In this document: positions 6,830 through 14,908 of the stretch, one piece after another
Position numbering within the stretch: the first letter of the stretch is position 1
How the letters are laid out: each line of letters begins with the position of its first letter
Origin: Acidobacteriota bacterium
GTDB lineage: Bacteria; Acidobacteriota; Terriglobia; Terriglobales; Acidobacteriaceae
Reading direction: 5' to 3'
Length of the DNA stretch: 19,619 nt
NCBI GenBank assembly: GCA_021802085.1
Contig: JAKAAZ010000044.1
Span: 1 to 19,619, forward strand
Made by a program: the position numbers and the translations under genes
Notes under the pieces: generated by a model
What the model was told of the DNA's origin: nothing
What the model saw: the letters and a program-made list of their open reading frames with translations, nothing else
Databases searched by the model: none

Positions 6830-6845
6830 GCTCGCCGCGGCGAGC
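6830..6845 (-). promoter_or_regulatory. Perfect 16-nt palindrome between rpmI and rplT
   Basis: GCTCGCCGCGGCGAGC lies three bases downstream of the rpmI stop codon on the minus strand. No T-run follows, so it is unlikely to be a simple terminator. It could stall, stabilise or process the rpmI-rplT transcript. The remainder of the 167-bp spacer also contains CGCAG/CTGCG and GCAGG/CCTGC pairings about 40-60 bases before the rplT start. Confidence 0.4.
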
Positions 6846-6848
6846 CGA

Positions 6849-7046
6849 TCAGGCGTACGGGATCATGCGCAACACCTTGGGCAGGTCGGCATCCGAGACC
6901 ATGGCAGAGGCGGCTAGGTGCCGCTTGGTCTTGGTTGCCTTCGAGGTAAGGATGTGCCGCATGAAGGCCTGGCCGCGCTTCACTCGACCGCTTCCGGTCT
7001 TCTTAAAGCGCTTGGCCGCACCTTTGTGCGTCTTCAGTTTCGGCAT
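6849..7046 (-). CDS. rpmI: Large ribosomal subunit protein bL35
   Basis: A 65-residue ribosomal protein with the family start MPKLKTHKGAAKRFKKTGSG, the VKRGQAFMRHILTSKATKTK centre and VSDADLPKVLRMIPYA at the end. The frame extends eight codons upstream, but the ATG at 7046 gives the canonical N-terminus; a GGAAAC sequence just upstream is a modest ribosome-binding site. rplT follows. infC, usually directly upstream, is not here: the next gene on this strand is a secreted glycosidase-like protein. Confidence 0.95.
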   Translation of the reverse strand: MPKLKTHKGAAKRFKKTGSGRVKRGQAFMRHILTSKATKTKRHLAASAMVSDADLPKVLRMIPYA

Positions 7047-7086
7047 GGTGTTTCCAATCGAAAAAAGCAATTTTACGGCTTCGATC

Positions 7087-7116
7087 AGTATACGTGAGCG
7101 GCGGGCCGGATGCCAC
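7087..7116 (-). promoter_or_regulatory. Putative promoter of rpmI-rplT
   Basis: On minus, GTGGCA (7111-7116) and TATACT (7087-7092) are 18 bp apart in the 114-bp gap upstream of rpmI. The -10 is strong and the -35 matches 4 of 6. This fits a stand-alone rpmI-rplT transcript that does not come from infC. Confidence 0.45.
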
Positions 7117-7160
7117 CGTGGGCATACACTCCATCCGCTGGACGGGGCAAATCCGGCAGG

Positions 7161-9179
7161 CTATTGACCGCTCGTAGGTTGGGGCGCCTTGCTCCCATTG
7201 ATGGGAATCCAAGTGGCTTCTTCCTGTGAAGACAGTTCAATCGTCGATCTTGTCCCCACAATTTTATGGTTTGACTTCCGCGCGAGTTTATATTGCGTTG
7301 TGCCGAAGTAGAGAGTGGACAGATCAACGCTGAAGCGCCGCTCTTTACCGGCAAGGTTCTTCAGCACAAACCCCTTGGCGCCATATGTATATTTCACGTC
7401 GTACCGGGGAATCCCGAACTCCACGCTGCCATAGCCGTTGAGGTGCGGATGGATGGACACATCGGCGTCGACAGGAGTAGTGAAACCTAATACGTCTGCA
7501 ATGAGTACCGAGGCGTACACGCATGGATATTCGTAATACTTTTCAGCTCCATGCCAGTTCTTTCCATCCACATAATAGACGTAGTCCATGTCGTATCGTT
7601 CGCCCATGAAGTAATCGGTTTGCGCCGCTTCATGGGCCACCGCCTTGAGTTGATTCAGTAGTATGTCGTTCCGATTGCGTGATGCCCAGAAAGCCGCGTC
7701 CCAATACCAATACCTGCCGGCGGCGCTCAGATCGTACGGGCCCCCGCTCCCGATCTCCGATTTGGTATAGCCGACAATGTCGGCCGCGAGGAAACTGGGA
7801 AATCGCTCAAAGGATGCGAAATTTGCATCGATCAGACGCCGCACCGCATTGGCCTGCGCATCCGATGCATACCCGAAGAGGACTGGAAGTTCATTGGACA
7901 ATAGATGAATGTGATCGTGAACCTGACCGTTGCGATCGACCCAATCGATGAATCGCTGATTTTTTTCATCCCAAAATCCCATCGGAAGAGGCTTGACCAA
8001 CGCGGCGGCTATCTTCTTTGAGTAGCCGGAGTAGTACATGGACTTGTCTTTCCGGCCTAAAATATTTTCCGTGTCGGCCAGCAGGCCAAATGTATGGGCA
8101 GCGAATGCTCCTGCCTGGGTTACGCGCCCATCTTTGATCACCTGATCTTCGTAATAAACATCGGACCATACACGTCCGTACTGGTCCGTGTTCGCAATGG
8201 TCTCAGAAGCGGCATTTTCCAGATTGACGATATTCCTGCGAAGCCAGGCAGTGTCTTTCGTGGCCTGATAATAGCGCCAGGACTCTTCCAACACTTCAAT
8301 ATTGCCCGTCAACAGAAACATTTCGGCATTTTCCCGCTTGTCCTGGCTGTTTCGGCGAACGTAGTATTCGCGCAGGCCGGAAGGCTGGATGGAGCAGGGA
8401 ATGCGATATAGCTTTTCGGGATCGTCGTTCATGACCTTGAACTGAAGCGCGATCATGCGCCGGGCAATGTCCAGATCAACCGCAGATCCCATGGCAAGGC
8501 GGCCTTTGATCTGGAATTCATGATCGACATCCGGATAGGTGCCGGCATAGGATTTGGGATTCAGCGTGCTGACCACATACCCGTCGTGATAGGGATAGTT
8601 CTTCGCCTTCGTCTTTTCGACGACCGACGGCAACATGGTTCCCCAGTAAAAACCGGCCAAGGCGTTTTCAAGCGCCTCCCCATCATTGATGTGGAAAGAA
8701 TAACGATTGTTAAAGGCATCGCTGTGGGGGCGTGCTTCCGATTTATACAGCTCAAATTTGTCGCCACTTACGCGAACGGTCAAGACATCGTCAAGCCGGG
8801 CGACAATCGATTCCCCACTTTGCAGTTTGATGTACCAGGAATTTTCCGGGGAGAGTGGATTTTCAGGCAATACCCAAAGATTGGTGTTGACTTCAATCTG
8901 ACTGCCGGCCGCACTGATCGGCAAAACCCACCATTGGTTGAGTTCGCGATGGATGCCAACACCCTGACAGGACTTGAAGATCATTTCCACCGGCAAGCGA
9001 CTGTCTTTTCTTGTCACCAGGTAATGATCTCCGGCAGACTGGATGTCTCCATTTTCAATGGACTGAAGAATGCCTTCGGTTTGCGTCCGTCCCTGTGCGA
9101 CTCCTGCTAGCACCGCAATTTGCGCTTCCGACGGAACTACCGTCCATAAGAAAATGAGCGATACGATGAGTGTTTTCAT
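7161..9179 (-). CDS. Secreted glycoside-hydrolase-like protein, (alpha/alpha)6 barrel
   Basis: A 672-residue protein with a signal peptide (MKTLIVSLIFLWTVVPSEAQ, cleavage near residue 19-20). An N-terminal beta-rich region to about residue 170 is followed by a long helical part with patterns of six-hairpin glycosidases: YPDVDHEFQIKGRLAMGSA, GRVWSDVYYEDQVIKDGRV, HLLSNELPVLFGYAS and GGPYDLSAAGRYWYWDAAFW. A C-terminal beta-sandwich-like segment (SIHPHLNGYGSVEFGIPRYD onwards) resembles those that cap GH78/GH94-type barrels. Substrate and exact family cannot be fixed by eye; acidic residues in the DVYYED and NELP regions are candidate catalysts. By eye it is less GC-rich than its neighbours, which could mean transfer. 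The phosphorylase gene upstream on the same strand ends 258 bp away. Confidence 0.7.
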   Translation of the reverse strand: MKTLIVSLIFLWTVVPSEAQIAVLAGVAQGRTQTEGILQSIENGDIQSAGDHYLVTRKDSRLPVEMIFKSCQGVGIHRELNQWWVLPISAAGSQIEVNTNLWVLPENPLSPENSWYIKLQSGESIVARLDDVLTVRVSGDKFELYKSEARPHSDAFNNRYSFHINDGEALENALAGFYWGTMLPSVVEKTKAKNYPYHDGYVVSTLNPKSYAGTYPDVDHEFQIKGRLAMGSAVDLDIARRMIALQFKVMNDDPEKLYRIPCSIQPSGLREYYVRRNSQDKRENAEMFLLTGNIEVLEESWRYYQATKDTAWLRRNIVNLENAASETIANTDQYGRVWSDVYYEDQVIKDGRVTQAGAFAAHTFGLLADTENILGRKDKSMYYSGYSKKIAAALVKPLPMGFWDEKNQRFIDWVDRNGQVHDHIHLLSNELPVLFGYASDAQANAVRRLIDANFASFERFPSFLAADIVGYTKSEIGSGGPYDLSAAGRYWYWDAAFWASRNRNDILLNQLKAVAHEAAQTDYFMGERYDMDYVYYVDGKNWHGAEKYYEYPCVYASVLIADVLGFTTPVDADVSIHPHLNGYGSVEFGIPRYDVKYTYGAKGFVLKNLAGKERRFSVDLSTLYFGTTQYKLARKSNHKIVGTRSTIELSSQEEATWIPINGSKAPQPTSGQ

Positions 9180-9265
9180 TCATTGACCTGGATTAAAAAT
9201 CGCCGGCTTCCGCACCGTCCAAAGTTCCATACTGTGCACAGGGGAAGGTTGCTTGTTCTTCGCCA

Positions 9266-9400
9266 TCATCCTACTGGGCATACGGGGAAATAGTCGAACA
9301 ACGCGTACTGGAACAGGCCGGTTGCTCCCGATTGGCGGACCGCGATGTCGAAACGACCAGAGATCTGAGTTGCCGTGTACGCCGTCGGAGGGCCTTCCAT
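9266..9400 (-). other. Possible small ORF or gene remnant after the phosphorylase gene
   Basis: In the 258-bp gap 9180-9437 one minus frame reads protein-like sequence (MEGPPTAYTATQISGRFDIA, ending FDYFPVCPVG) of 44 residues from an ATG at 9400. The same frame stays open upstream (LIERLVAREVPQ) into the glgP coding region. It may be a broken C-terminus of a lost gene, a tiny gene, or chance. No family is recognised. Confidence 0.2.
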
Positions 9401-9437
9401 CTGCGGAACCTCGCGTGCGACCAACCTTTCGATGAGA

Positions 9438-11213
9438 TCAGCGGGTGAAGACGAGTTCGGGTTGGAACTTCCGCAGCAGGGGTGCGTCCCCTGGGAAGTA
9501 GGCATTGGTGACGTACTGGTAGAGCATCCGGTGGGTATTGAAGAAGGAGCCGTTGATGGCCATGGACATACGCATGATCTCTGCCCATTTGTCGGGATAA
9601 CGATAGTAAAGCGGAAGAATTTCGTTCTCGAGTTTCTCGTAGAGGGATTCAGCCTCCTGGGTTTCGTCGTCGCGATCGGCAATTGCCCAGCCGGTGGCGC
9701 CTTCAATGCAACCTTCAATCCACCAGCCGTCGAGCGTGCTCAGGCTGGGGACGCCGTTCATGGCGGCCTTCATCCCGCTGGTACCGGAAGCCTCATAGGG
9801 GCGCCGCGGGGTGTTCAGCCAAAGATCCGCACCGCCGGTGAGAATGGCGCCAAGTTCCCACTCGTAATTTTCAAGATAGACGATGCGAAGCCAGTCGGAA
9901 TTGAGTTGGGCGCTGGCTTCGATGACATGGTGAATGATGTTCTTCCCCAGATCGTCGTGGGGATGGGCTTTGCCGGCATACACAATCTGGATTCCGCCAA
10001 ACTCTTCCGCCAATCGCGCCAAGCGAGACGAATCGGCAAACAGCATGTCGGCACGCTTATATGCGGCGGCGCGACGGGCAAACGCAAGGGTGAAGCGGTC
10101 TTGTTGCAGCGAAACTCCGGTGCGCTCGGCGACGGTGGAAATGAGCTGTCGCTTGGCTTCTGAATGACGACTGCGGATCTCATTGGGAGCGATGCCGATG
10201 GCGAAGCGGAGGTAGAGATTGTCGCGCCGCCAGCTGGGAACTTTTTCATCGAGCAGGATCTGCATGGCAGGCTGGATCCAGGTGGCCGCATGCACGCCGT
10301 TGGTAATCGCATGAACATTGTATTCAGGAAACATTTCGCTCGATACGCGGCCGTGCTGCATGGCCACCCCGTTGACGTAGCGAGAGAAGCGCAGCGCAAC
10401 ATAGGTCATATTCAACATGCCGTCATGACAGCAGCCAAATTTTTCCAGCGCCTGGGTGCGTTCGTCGCCCAGAACCTGGCGGGCCTGATCGAGGGAAAAG
10501 CGGTCATGACCGGCGGGCACTGGAGTGTGCGTGGTGAAGACGCAATGGGAGCGCACCGAGTCCAAATCCGCCTCGGCGGCGTCGAGCAGATGGCGGTCGC
10601 TCACTTGTTCTTCCAGAAGGCCGATGGTCAGCAACGAGGCATGGCCTTCGTTCATATGGTAGACAGCAGGCTGGCAGCCCAGTGCTGCGAGAATAGCAAC
10701 CCCGCCCATTCCGAGGACCGTTTCCTGGCAGAGCCGGTAGAAGGTATCGCCGCCGTACAGATGGTCGGTAAGCTGGCGGTCCCACGCATCGTTGGTATCC
10801 AGGTCCGTATCCAGAAAAATTACGGGAACGATATGACCGTCAACGCCAACGATGTCTTTGCGCCAGGCGCGAACCATCACCGGGCGGCCCTGAATGGTGA
10901 TGGCGGCGACCGGCGCCAGCGGCTGCAGCATAGCTTCCGGATTCCAAGGCTGGTCTTCCTCGGTCTGCATTCCGTCCGCGGTTAAATGCTGCCGGAAATA
11001 TCCTTTACGATGTACCAGCGTCACCGCGATCAGGGGCAGAGCAGTATCCGCCGCCGACCGCAGGGTATCTCCCGCCAGCACGCCGAGACCGCCGCTGTAG
11101 GTGGGGATATCCGGAGCAACGGCAATTTCCATTGAAAAATACGCGATCTGAAACCGTTTCCAATCGCTATAAGATGAGCCTGAATCCAGGACTTCCTGGC
11201 TGCTGATTGCCAT
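9438..11213 (-). CDS. glgP: Alpha-glucan (glycogen/maltodextrin) phosphorylase, short form
   Basis: A GT35 enzyme that releases glucose 1-phosphate from alpha-1,4-glucans. The 591-residue protein is the compact form, shorter than the ~800-residue muscle/E. coli type. Visible marks are FSMEIAVAPDIPTYSGGLGV near the start, YHMNEGHASLL, FTTHTPVPAGHDRF, NGVHAATWIQPAM, the YAGKAHPHD strand and NTPRRPYEASGTSGMKAAMN with the pyridoxal-phosphate lysine at about residue 482. The ATG at 11213 with a nearby AGAGG is chosen; the frame is open upstream to 11312 but those residues do not look like the family. It acts in cytosolic glycogen breakdown. The next gene on this strand is the glycosidase-like protein. 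Confidence 0.93.
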   Translation of the reverse strand: MAISSQEVLDSGSSYSDWKRFQIAYFSMEIAVAPDIPTYSGGLGVLAGDTLRSAADTALPLIAVTLVHRKGYFRQHLTADGMQTEEDQPWNPEAMLQPLAPVAAITIQGRPVMVRAWRKDIVGVDGHIVPVIFLDTDLDTNDAWDRQLTDHLYGGDTFYRLCQETVLGMGGVAILAALGCQPAVYHMNEGHASLLTIGLLEEQVSDRHLLDAAEADLDSVRSHCVFTTHTPVPAGHDRFSLDQARQVLGDERTQALEKFGCCHDGMLNMTYVALRFSRYVNGVAMQHGRVSSEMFPEYNVHAITNGVHAATWIQPAMQILLDEKVPSWRRDNLYLRFAIGIAPNEIRSRHSEAKRQLISTVAERTGVSLQQDRFTLAFARRAAAYKRADMLFADSSRLARLAEEFGGIQIVYAGKAHPHDDLGKNIIHHVIEASAQLNSDWLRIVYLENYEWELGAILTGGADLWLNTPRRPYEASGTSGMKAAMNGVPSLSTLDGWWIEGCIEGATGWAIADRDDETQEAESLYEKLENEILPLYYRYPDKWAEIMRMSMAINGSFFNTHRMLYQYVTNAYFPGDAPLLRKFQPELVFTR

Positions 11214-11469
11214 AAACCTCTGTTTCTCAAGGGGATAGAGTTTCGCTTCTTGTTCTCCGCAGCGGAGATAACGAATCACCATCGAACCTGATACCGCGAC
11301 AACAAACCCCACTCACGTGGAAAATACTTTTCTGCATGGGACATTGGATGCCGTCTGGGCAAGATCGTCTACATGGAATCTTATCAGCCGTCGCACTTTG
11401 GTTCCGGGAAAATAGTCTTCCGTGGTGCAAAGATGCGCAACTCATGGCGACGTGCGTCCCTCGCAAGAC

Positions 11470-12894
11470 TCATCGCGGTACTACCTCCTGCGCAGCGGCG
11501 GCCAGCCGGTCCCAAATTGGGTCGATCCAGGCCAGATGCTCGGGCTTCATGAGCACGGAACGGAGACAAGTCACCTGGGCGGAATCCTGCGAGGTCCGAT
11601 TGGACTCGGGCCAGGTATCGGGCGCGAAGAATCTCCGTGGGAGATGCACCAAAGCGAGGTGCAGGTCTCTTCGCGCGGCCGCGTCGAAGACCGCACGGGC
11701 ACCGGTGGAGCTCTCCTCGACTGTCGCGCCGGGTACCGCCCAGACAACGATATCCAACTGGGGACGCATGGGCGCAATGAACGAATCTGAAGTGCTGAGC
11801 CGCCAGTGGAGTTCGAGGGCCGCCGCACGGCAGGATTCCAGCATTCGGGCGAATTCGCCGTCGCGGGTCAGCGGCAATGCCCGCTGGGTCGCCCAGAGGG
11901 CTACAGCGGCCGCGCCGGCGCGGGAACATTCGAGCGTAATTTCACCCAGATGCAGTTCGTCCGAGCTGAAGTAGGTATAGGGCGAATCATGTTTGTACAA
12001 GCGGCCTACGGATGGATCGCGAAAGAGAATGCATCCGCATCCATAGGGTTGCAGGCCGTGCTTGTGCGGGTCGATCACGATGGAGTCGACCGCGGGCAGC
12101 GCGGCATAGGCGGCAACAGACTCCGCGTCTAAGTTCGGCGCCAGCGTGAAATACCCCCCATAGGCGGCGTCCACATGAACACGGAAGCCATACCGCTCGC
12201 GCAGCGCGAGGATTTCCGGCAATGGATCGACGGCACCGAGGGCGGTGGTTCCAACGGTGACGACTACCGTGCCGACATTGCCTTGTTGGAGCGCGGCTTC
12301 GAGCGCCTCGATGCTTATCCTTCCCCGCGCGTCGCTGGCCACGGATGCGAATGGCAACTGCAAAACACCGCTGATGCGTTGATGCGTGTAATGCGCCTGG
12401 TCGGAGGCGAGGATCGTTTTGTTGGGATGGAGTTGTCCCGCGACCCAAAGCGCTTCAAGATTGGCGAAGGTACCGCCGCTGGTGAGGTGACCAAGGTGGG
12501 CTGTCCAACCGAACATGTCCGCGAGGGCGCGCACCGCCTCGATTTCCATTTGAGAACTGGCACGGCCGCCGTCGAGAGCATGATTGTTGGGATTGATCCG
12601 CATTGCCAGCGCGTAGGCGGCTCGCGCAATGGGATGGGGAGGCTTGAGCATCTGTCCAGCATAGAGCGGATGGAAATACGGATAGTTCTGCCGCAGTCGA
12701 ACCGCCGTTTCCCGCAACACCTCGACCATGGCGGCCTGATCGAGCTGCGGGGAGGGGCCGGACGGCAGCGAGGAGAAACCCTCCGCCAGAACGGGAAGCA
12801 CGGTTTCGAGCCAGTCGAGCGAGTCCCCTTCAAATAGCATGTATTCGACAGCATAACGCACTCCGTGGAGGAGATTCGCGGGAGCCGGATGCAC
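11470..12894 (-). CDS. Pyridoxal-phosphate-dependent group II amino acid decarboxylase
   Basis: A 474-residue cytosolic decarboxylase of the glutamate/tyrosine/aromatic amino acid decarboxylase fold. It shows TSGGTFANLEAL (138-149) for phosphate binding, a ring-stacking histidine near 168 (DQAHYTHQR), DAAYGGY (242-248) with the aspartate that contacts the pyridine nitrogen, and DPHKHG with the Schiff-base lysine at 278. Substrate cannot be decided by eye; glutamate, aspartate, tyrosine or diaminobutyrate are possible. The first codon is GTG at 12894 with no Shine-Dalgarno, so the start is uncertain. The 157-bp gap to glgP downstream shows nothing clear, and the gene is divergent from the cold-shock gene. 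Confidence 0.88.
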   Translation of the reverse strand: MHPAPANLLHGVRYAVEYMLFEGDSLDWLETVLPVLAEGFSSLPSGPSPQLDQAAMVEVLRETAVRLRQNYPYFHPLYAGQMLKPPHPIARAAYALAMRINPNNHALDGGRASSQMEIEAVRALADMFGWTAHLGHLTSGGTFANLEALWVAGQLHPNKTILASDQAHYTHQRISGVLQLPFASVASDARGRISIEALEAALQQGNVGTVVVTVGTTALGAVDPLPEILALRERYGFRVHVDAAYGGYFTLAPNLDAESVAAYAALPAVDSIVIDPHKHGLQPYGCGCILFRDPSVGRLYKHDSPYTYFSSDELHLGEITLECSRAGAAAVALWATQRALPLTRDGEFARMLESCRAAALELHWRLSTSDSFIAPMRPQLDIVVWAVPGATVEESSTGARAVFDAAARRDLHLALVHLPRRFFAPDTWPESNRTSQDSAQVTCLRSVLMKPEHLAWIDPIWDRLAAAAQEVVPR

Positions 12895-12941
12895 CTTGAG
12901 GTGGGCAATTCTGAGATGGGCCGCTAACGTGCATTTTTTTC

Positions 12942-12968
12942 TTGCATTTGACCAGAATCTGCTACACT
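12942..12968 (+). promoter_or_regulatory. Promoter of the cold-shock gene
   Basis: TTGCAT (12942-12947) and TACACT (12963-12968) are 15 bp apart; the spacing is short but both boxes are good. A start near 12975 leaves a leader of about 110 nt before the ATG at 13089, as is usual for cold-shock genes with thermosensitive leaders. Confidence 0.45.
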
Positions 12969-13002
12969 ACAACTGCGTCCGAATAGAACCGGGCAGTTGT
13001 AG
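12967..13002. promoter_or_regulatory. 10-bp perfect inverted repeat at the cold-shock promoter
   Basis: CTACAACTGC (12967-12976) and GCAGTTGTAG (12993-13002) are perfect inverted repeats with a 16-base spacer. The left arm overlaps the -10 box and probable start point. The shape suits a dimeric repressor operator. If transcription started further upstream, it would form a stem at the head of the leader. Confidence 0.5.
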
Positions 13003-13088
13003 ACTTTGCCCAAAAGTGCAAGTTTCTGCTAGTAGTCGCTCCGATTCCCTTCAACGTAAATTCAAAACGATTAGGAAGTAAGATTCAA

Positions 13089-13289
13089 ATGGAACAAGGA
13101 ACAGTGAAATGGTTCAACGACGCGAAAGGCTTCGGCTTTATTTCGCGCCAAAATGGTGAGGATGTTTTCGTGCATTACTCTGCGATCAATTCAAACGGAT
13201 TTAAGAGTTTGCAAGAGGGCCAGGCCGTGCAGTTCAACGTTGTGAAGGGACCGAAGGGCTGGCAGGCAGCTGACGTTCAGCCGCTGTAA
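13089..13289 (+). CDS. Cold-shock domain protein (CspA family)
   Basis: A 66-residue single OB-fold RNA chaperone that melts secondary structure in mRNA. RNP1 KGFGFI and RNP2 VFVHYSAI are both intact, preceded by MEQGTVKWFNDA, and the protein ends GPKGWQAADVQPL. AGGA lies about 11 bases upstream of the ATG, in an AT-rich stretch. It is preceded by a leader of about 110 nt and followed by a strong terminator, so it is a stand-alone transcript. Length and motifs are standard. Confidence 0.96.
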   Translation: MEQGTVKWFNDAKGFGFISRQNGEDVFVHYSAINSNGFKSLQEGQAVQFNVVKGPKGWQAADVQPL

Positions 13290-13310
13290 CCGAGCGCTAG
13301 GTTTATCGCG

Positions 13311-13345
13311 AAGGGCGGAGGAGATTCCTCCGCCCTTTCGTGTTT
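13311..13345 (+). terminator. Intrinsic terminator of the cold-shock gene
   Basis: AAGGGCGGAGGA (13311-13322) pairs perfectly with TCCTCCGCCCTT (13326-13337) around a 3-base loop, and TTTCGTGTTT follows. The stem begins 22 bp after the stop codon. It can also fold on the other strand and may block transcripts coming from ridA. Confidence 0.85.
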
Positions 13346-13432
13346 CTGGCAACGAATGAGTGCCCGCAAGTCCGCCAGCGATTCGACCGAATCATGCTGA
13401 CGTAGCAGGCGCGGCATAACCGCGGCTTCGTG

Positions 13433-13825
13433 TCAGCTTGCAATGGTGTCAATCTCCACCAGCGCATCCTTGGGAAGCCGATTCACCTCCACCGTCGAAC
13501 GTGCTGGGGGTGCGATGCCTTTTGCCTGAAAATACTCCGCATAGATGGCGTTCATTGCGGGGAAATGATTCATATCCTTGAGGAACACCGTCGTCTTGAC
13601 TACGCTGGAGAAATCCAGCCCGGCGGCGGCAAGTACGGCTTCCAGATTTTGCAGCACGCGACGGGTCTGGGCTTCAATGCCACCGCCAACCAGTTGCCCG
13701 GTCACAGGATCGAGAGCGATCTGTCCCGACGTAAAGACCAAGTTACCGATGCGAATGGCTTGGGAATATGGACCGATGGCTGCGGGAGCTTTCGCAGTTT
13801 CAATGGCTGTTTTTGGCGGATTCAT
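13433..13825 (-). CDS. ridA: RidA family reactive enamine/imine deaminase
   Basis: RidA hydrolyses 2-aminoacrylate and related imines released by PLP enzymes, protecting those enzymes. The 130-residue protein is the normal length. It has AIGPYSQAIRIGNLVFTSGQ (residues 16-35), VKTTVFLKDMNHFPAMNAIY, and PPARSTVEV with the carboxylate-binding arginine at 109, followed by VEIDTIA with the conserved glutamate at 124. All usual active-site residues are present. It stands alone, convergent with the cold-shock gene and divergent from the secreted protein gene at 13946. The 120-bp divergent gap shows no clear promoter. Confidence 0.94.
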   Translation of the reverse strand: MNPPKTAIETAKAPAAIGPYSQAIRIGNLVFTSGQIALDPVTGQLVGGGIEAQTRRVLQNLEAVLAAAGLDFSSVVKTTVFLKDMNHFPAMNAIYAEYFQAKGIAPPARSTVEVNRLPKDALVEIDTIAS

Positions 13826-13945
13826 ACCGGAGATTGTACCCCCGGCCGTCGCAGCTAATTCACGTGGGTACTGGAATTCGGCCTGTCTACCTGATCCTAT
13901 GACCAGAATTCACGCGCACAGTCTAATGGCTTGAGGGTAGTGGAC

Positions 13946-14863
13946 ATGAGGCGTTCGTTGTGCGCAGGGCTGGTAGTGCTGGCTGGAGCCTGGGCGCTTT
14001 CTGCTTCCGGGACAAAGGGATGGGCTCAAGCGAACTCTAAGCCGGCTGCGCCGCACGCAGCAAAACCCTCCCACGCAACCGCAACAACCATCGACTGGAA
14101 CGCGCCTTTACCATCGTCCGTTGAGCTCAAACAGCGTGTCTTGAACAATCTGAAGCAATCCGAGGCGGAGCAGGAGCGGTACGTCTGCAAAACAGTCCGG
14201 GAAGAAGACAACACCGACAAGAATGGCGCTGTAAAGCAGCGTCATGTTCGGCAATACGATATGTTTTTCGTCAATGGCGAGGAGATTGACAAGCTGACCG
14301 GGAGAGATGGCAAGCCGCTCAATGCAGACCAGAGCAAGAAAGAATCGGGCCGGGTGCAGAAGGAGATCCAGAAGGATTCGGATCTGAAATACATCGCCAA
14401 GCGAGACGCGGACAACGGGAAGCAGATCGATATGCTATTGCATATGCTGCGGTATACGAACGGGCATCGGATCGATCGCGGGGGGCGTTCCACTCTGGCA
14501 TACGATTTGAGCGGCGATCCCGACGTGCATCCCAAAGGCGTCGAGGAGACATTTCTGCATAATATGTCGGGAACGATTCAGGTGGACGAAGCCACGGGCG
14601 AACTGGTGGACTTGAATGCTCGCCTGGACCATGATGTAAAGATTGGCGGAGGACTGCTGGCAAACCTGCATAAGGGATTCTGGATTCATGCGCAGCAGCA
14701 GCGGTATCCAGATGGCGTGTGGCTACCCGAACTTGTCGAGGGCAACGGCGATGCGCGAGCGGCGCTGTTCTTCCATCCATACTTCAAGTTCAAACAGACC
14801 ATGAATGGCTGCGCGCTGACGAGCGTGACGACGAGCGAAGGACCAGCCTCGGTCGCACGATAG
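13946..14863 (+). CDS. Secreted protein of unknown function
   Basis: 305 residues from the ATG at 13946; a TTG five codons earlier is the alternative, and GAGGG lies about nine bases before the ATG. A signal peptide runs to about residue 28 (LVVLAGAWALSASGTKGWAQ), then a low-complexity Ala/Pro/His linker to about residue 45. The mature part is rich in charged residues: YVCKTVREEDNTDKNG, YDMFFVNGEEIDKLTGRDG, then a strand-rich half with FHPYFKFKQTM near the end. Only two cysteines seem to lie in the mature part. The alternation of strands and the long basic helix recall LolA-like or outer-membrane sorting folds, but I do not recognise a family. It is monocistronic and convergent with rel. Confidence 0.75.
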   Translation: MRRSLCAGLVVLAGAWALSASGTKGWAQANSKPAAPHAAKPSHATATTIDWNAPLPSSVELKQRVLNNLKQSEAEQERYVCKTVREEDNTDKNGAVKQRHVRQYDMFFVNGEEIDKLTGRDGKPLNADQSKKESGRVQKEIQKDSDLKYIAKRDADNGKQIDMLLHMLRYTNGHRIDRGGRSTLAYDLSGDPDVHPKGVEETFLHNMSGTIQVDEATGELVDLNARLDHDVKIGGGLLANLHKGFWIHAQQQRYPDGVWLPELVEGNGDARAALFFHPYFKFKQTMNGCALTSVTTSEGPASVAR

Positions 14864-14908
14864 GGCAGCTTATGCCAGAAATGCTCAGATATTTGGTCTA
14901 AATCCGCT

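Noticed and set aside
9438..9718. Frameshift in the glgP C-terminus
   Set aside because: The phosphorylase frame runs to a natural end past the family's conserved NGSFFNTHRM block; the other frame adds nothing from the family.
11470..14863. Decarboxylase, cold-shock and ridA genes as a functional module
   Set aside because: Strands differ and a strong terminator separates them; RidA protects PLP enzymes in general, so adjacency is weak evidence.
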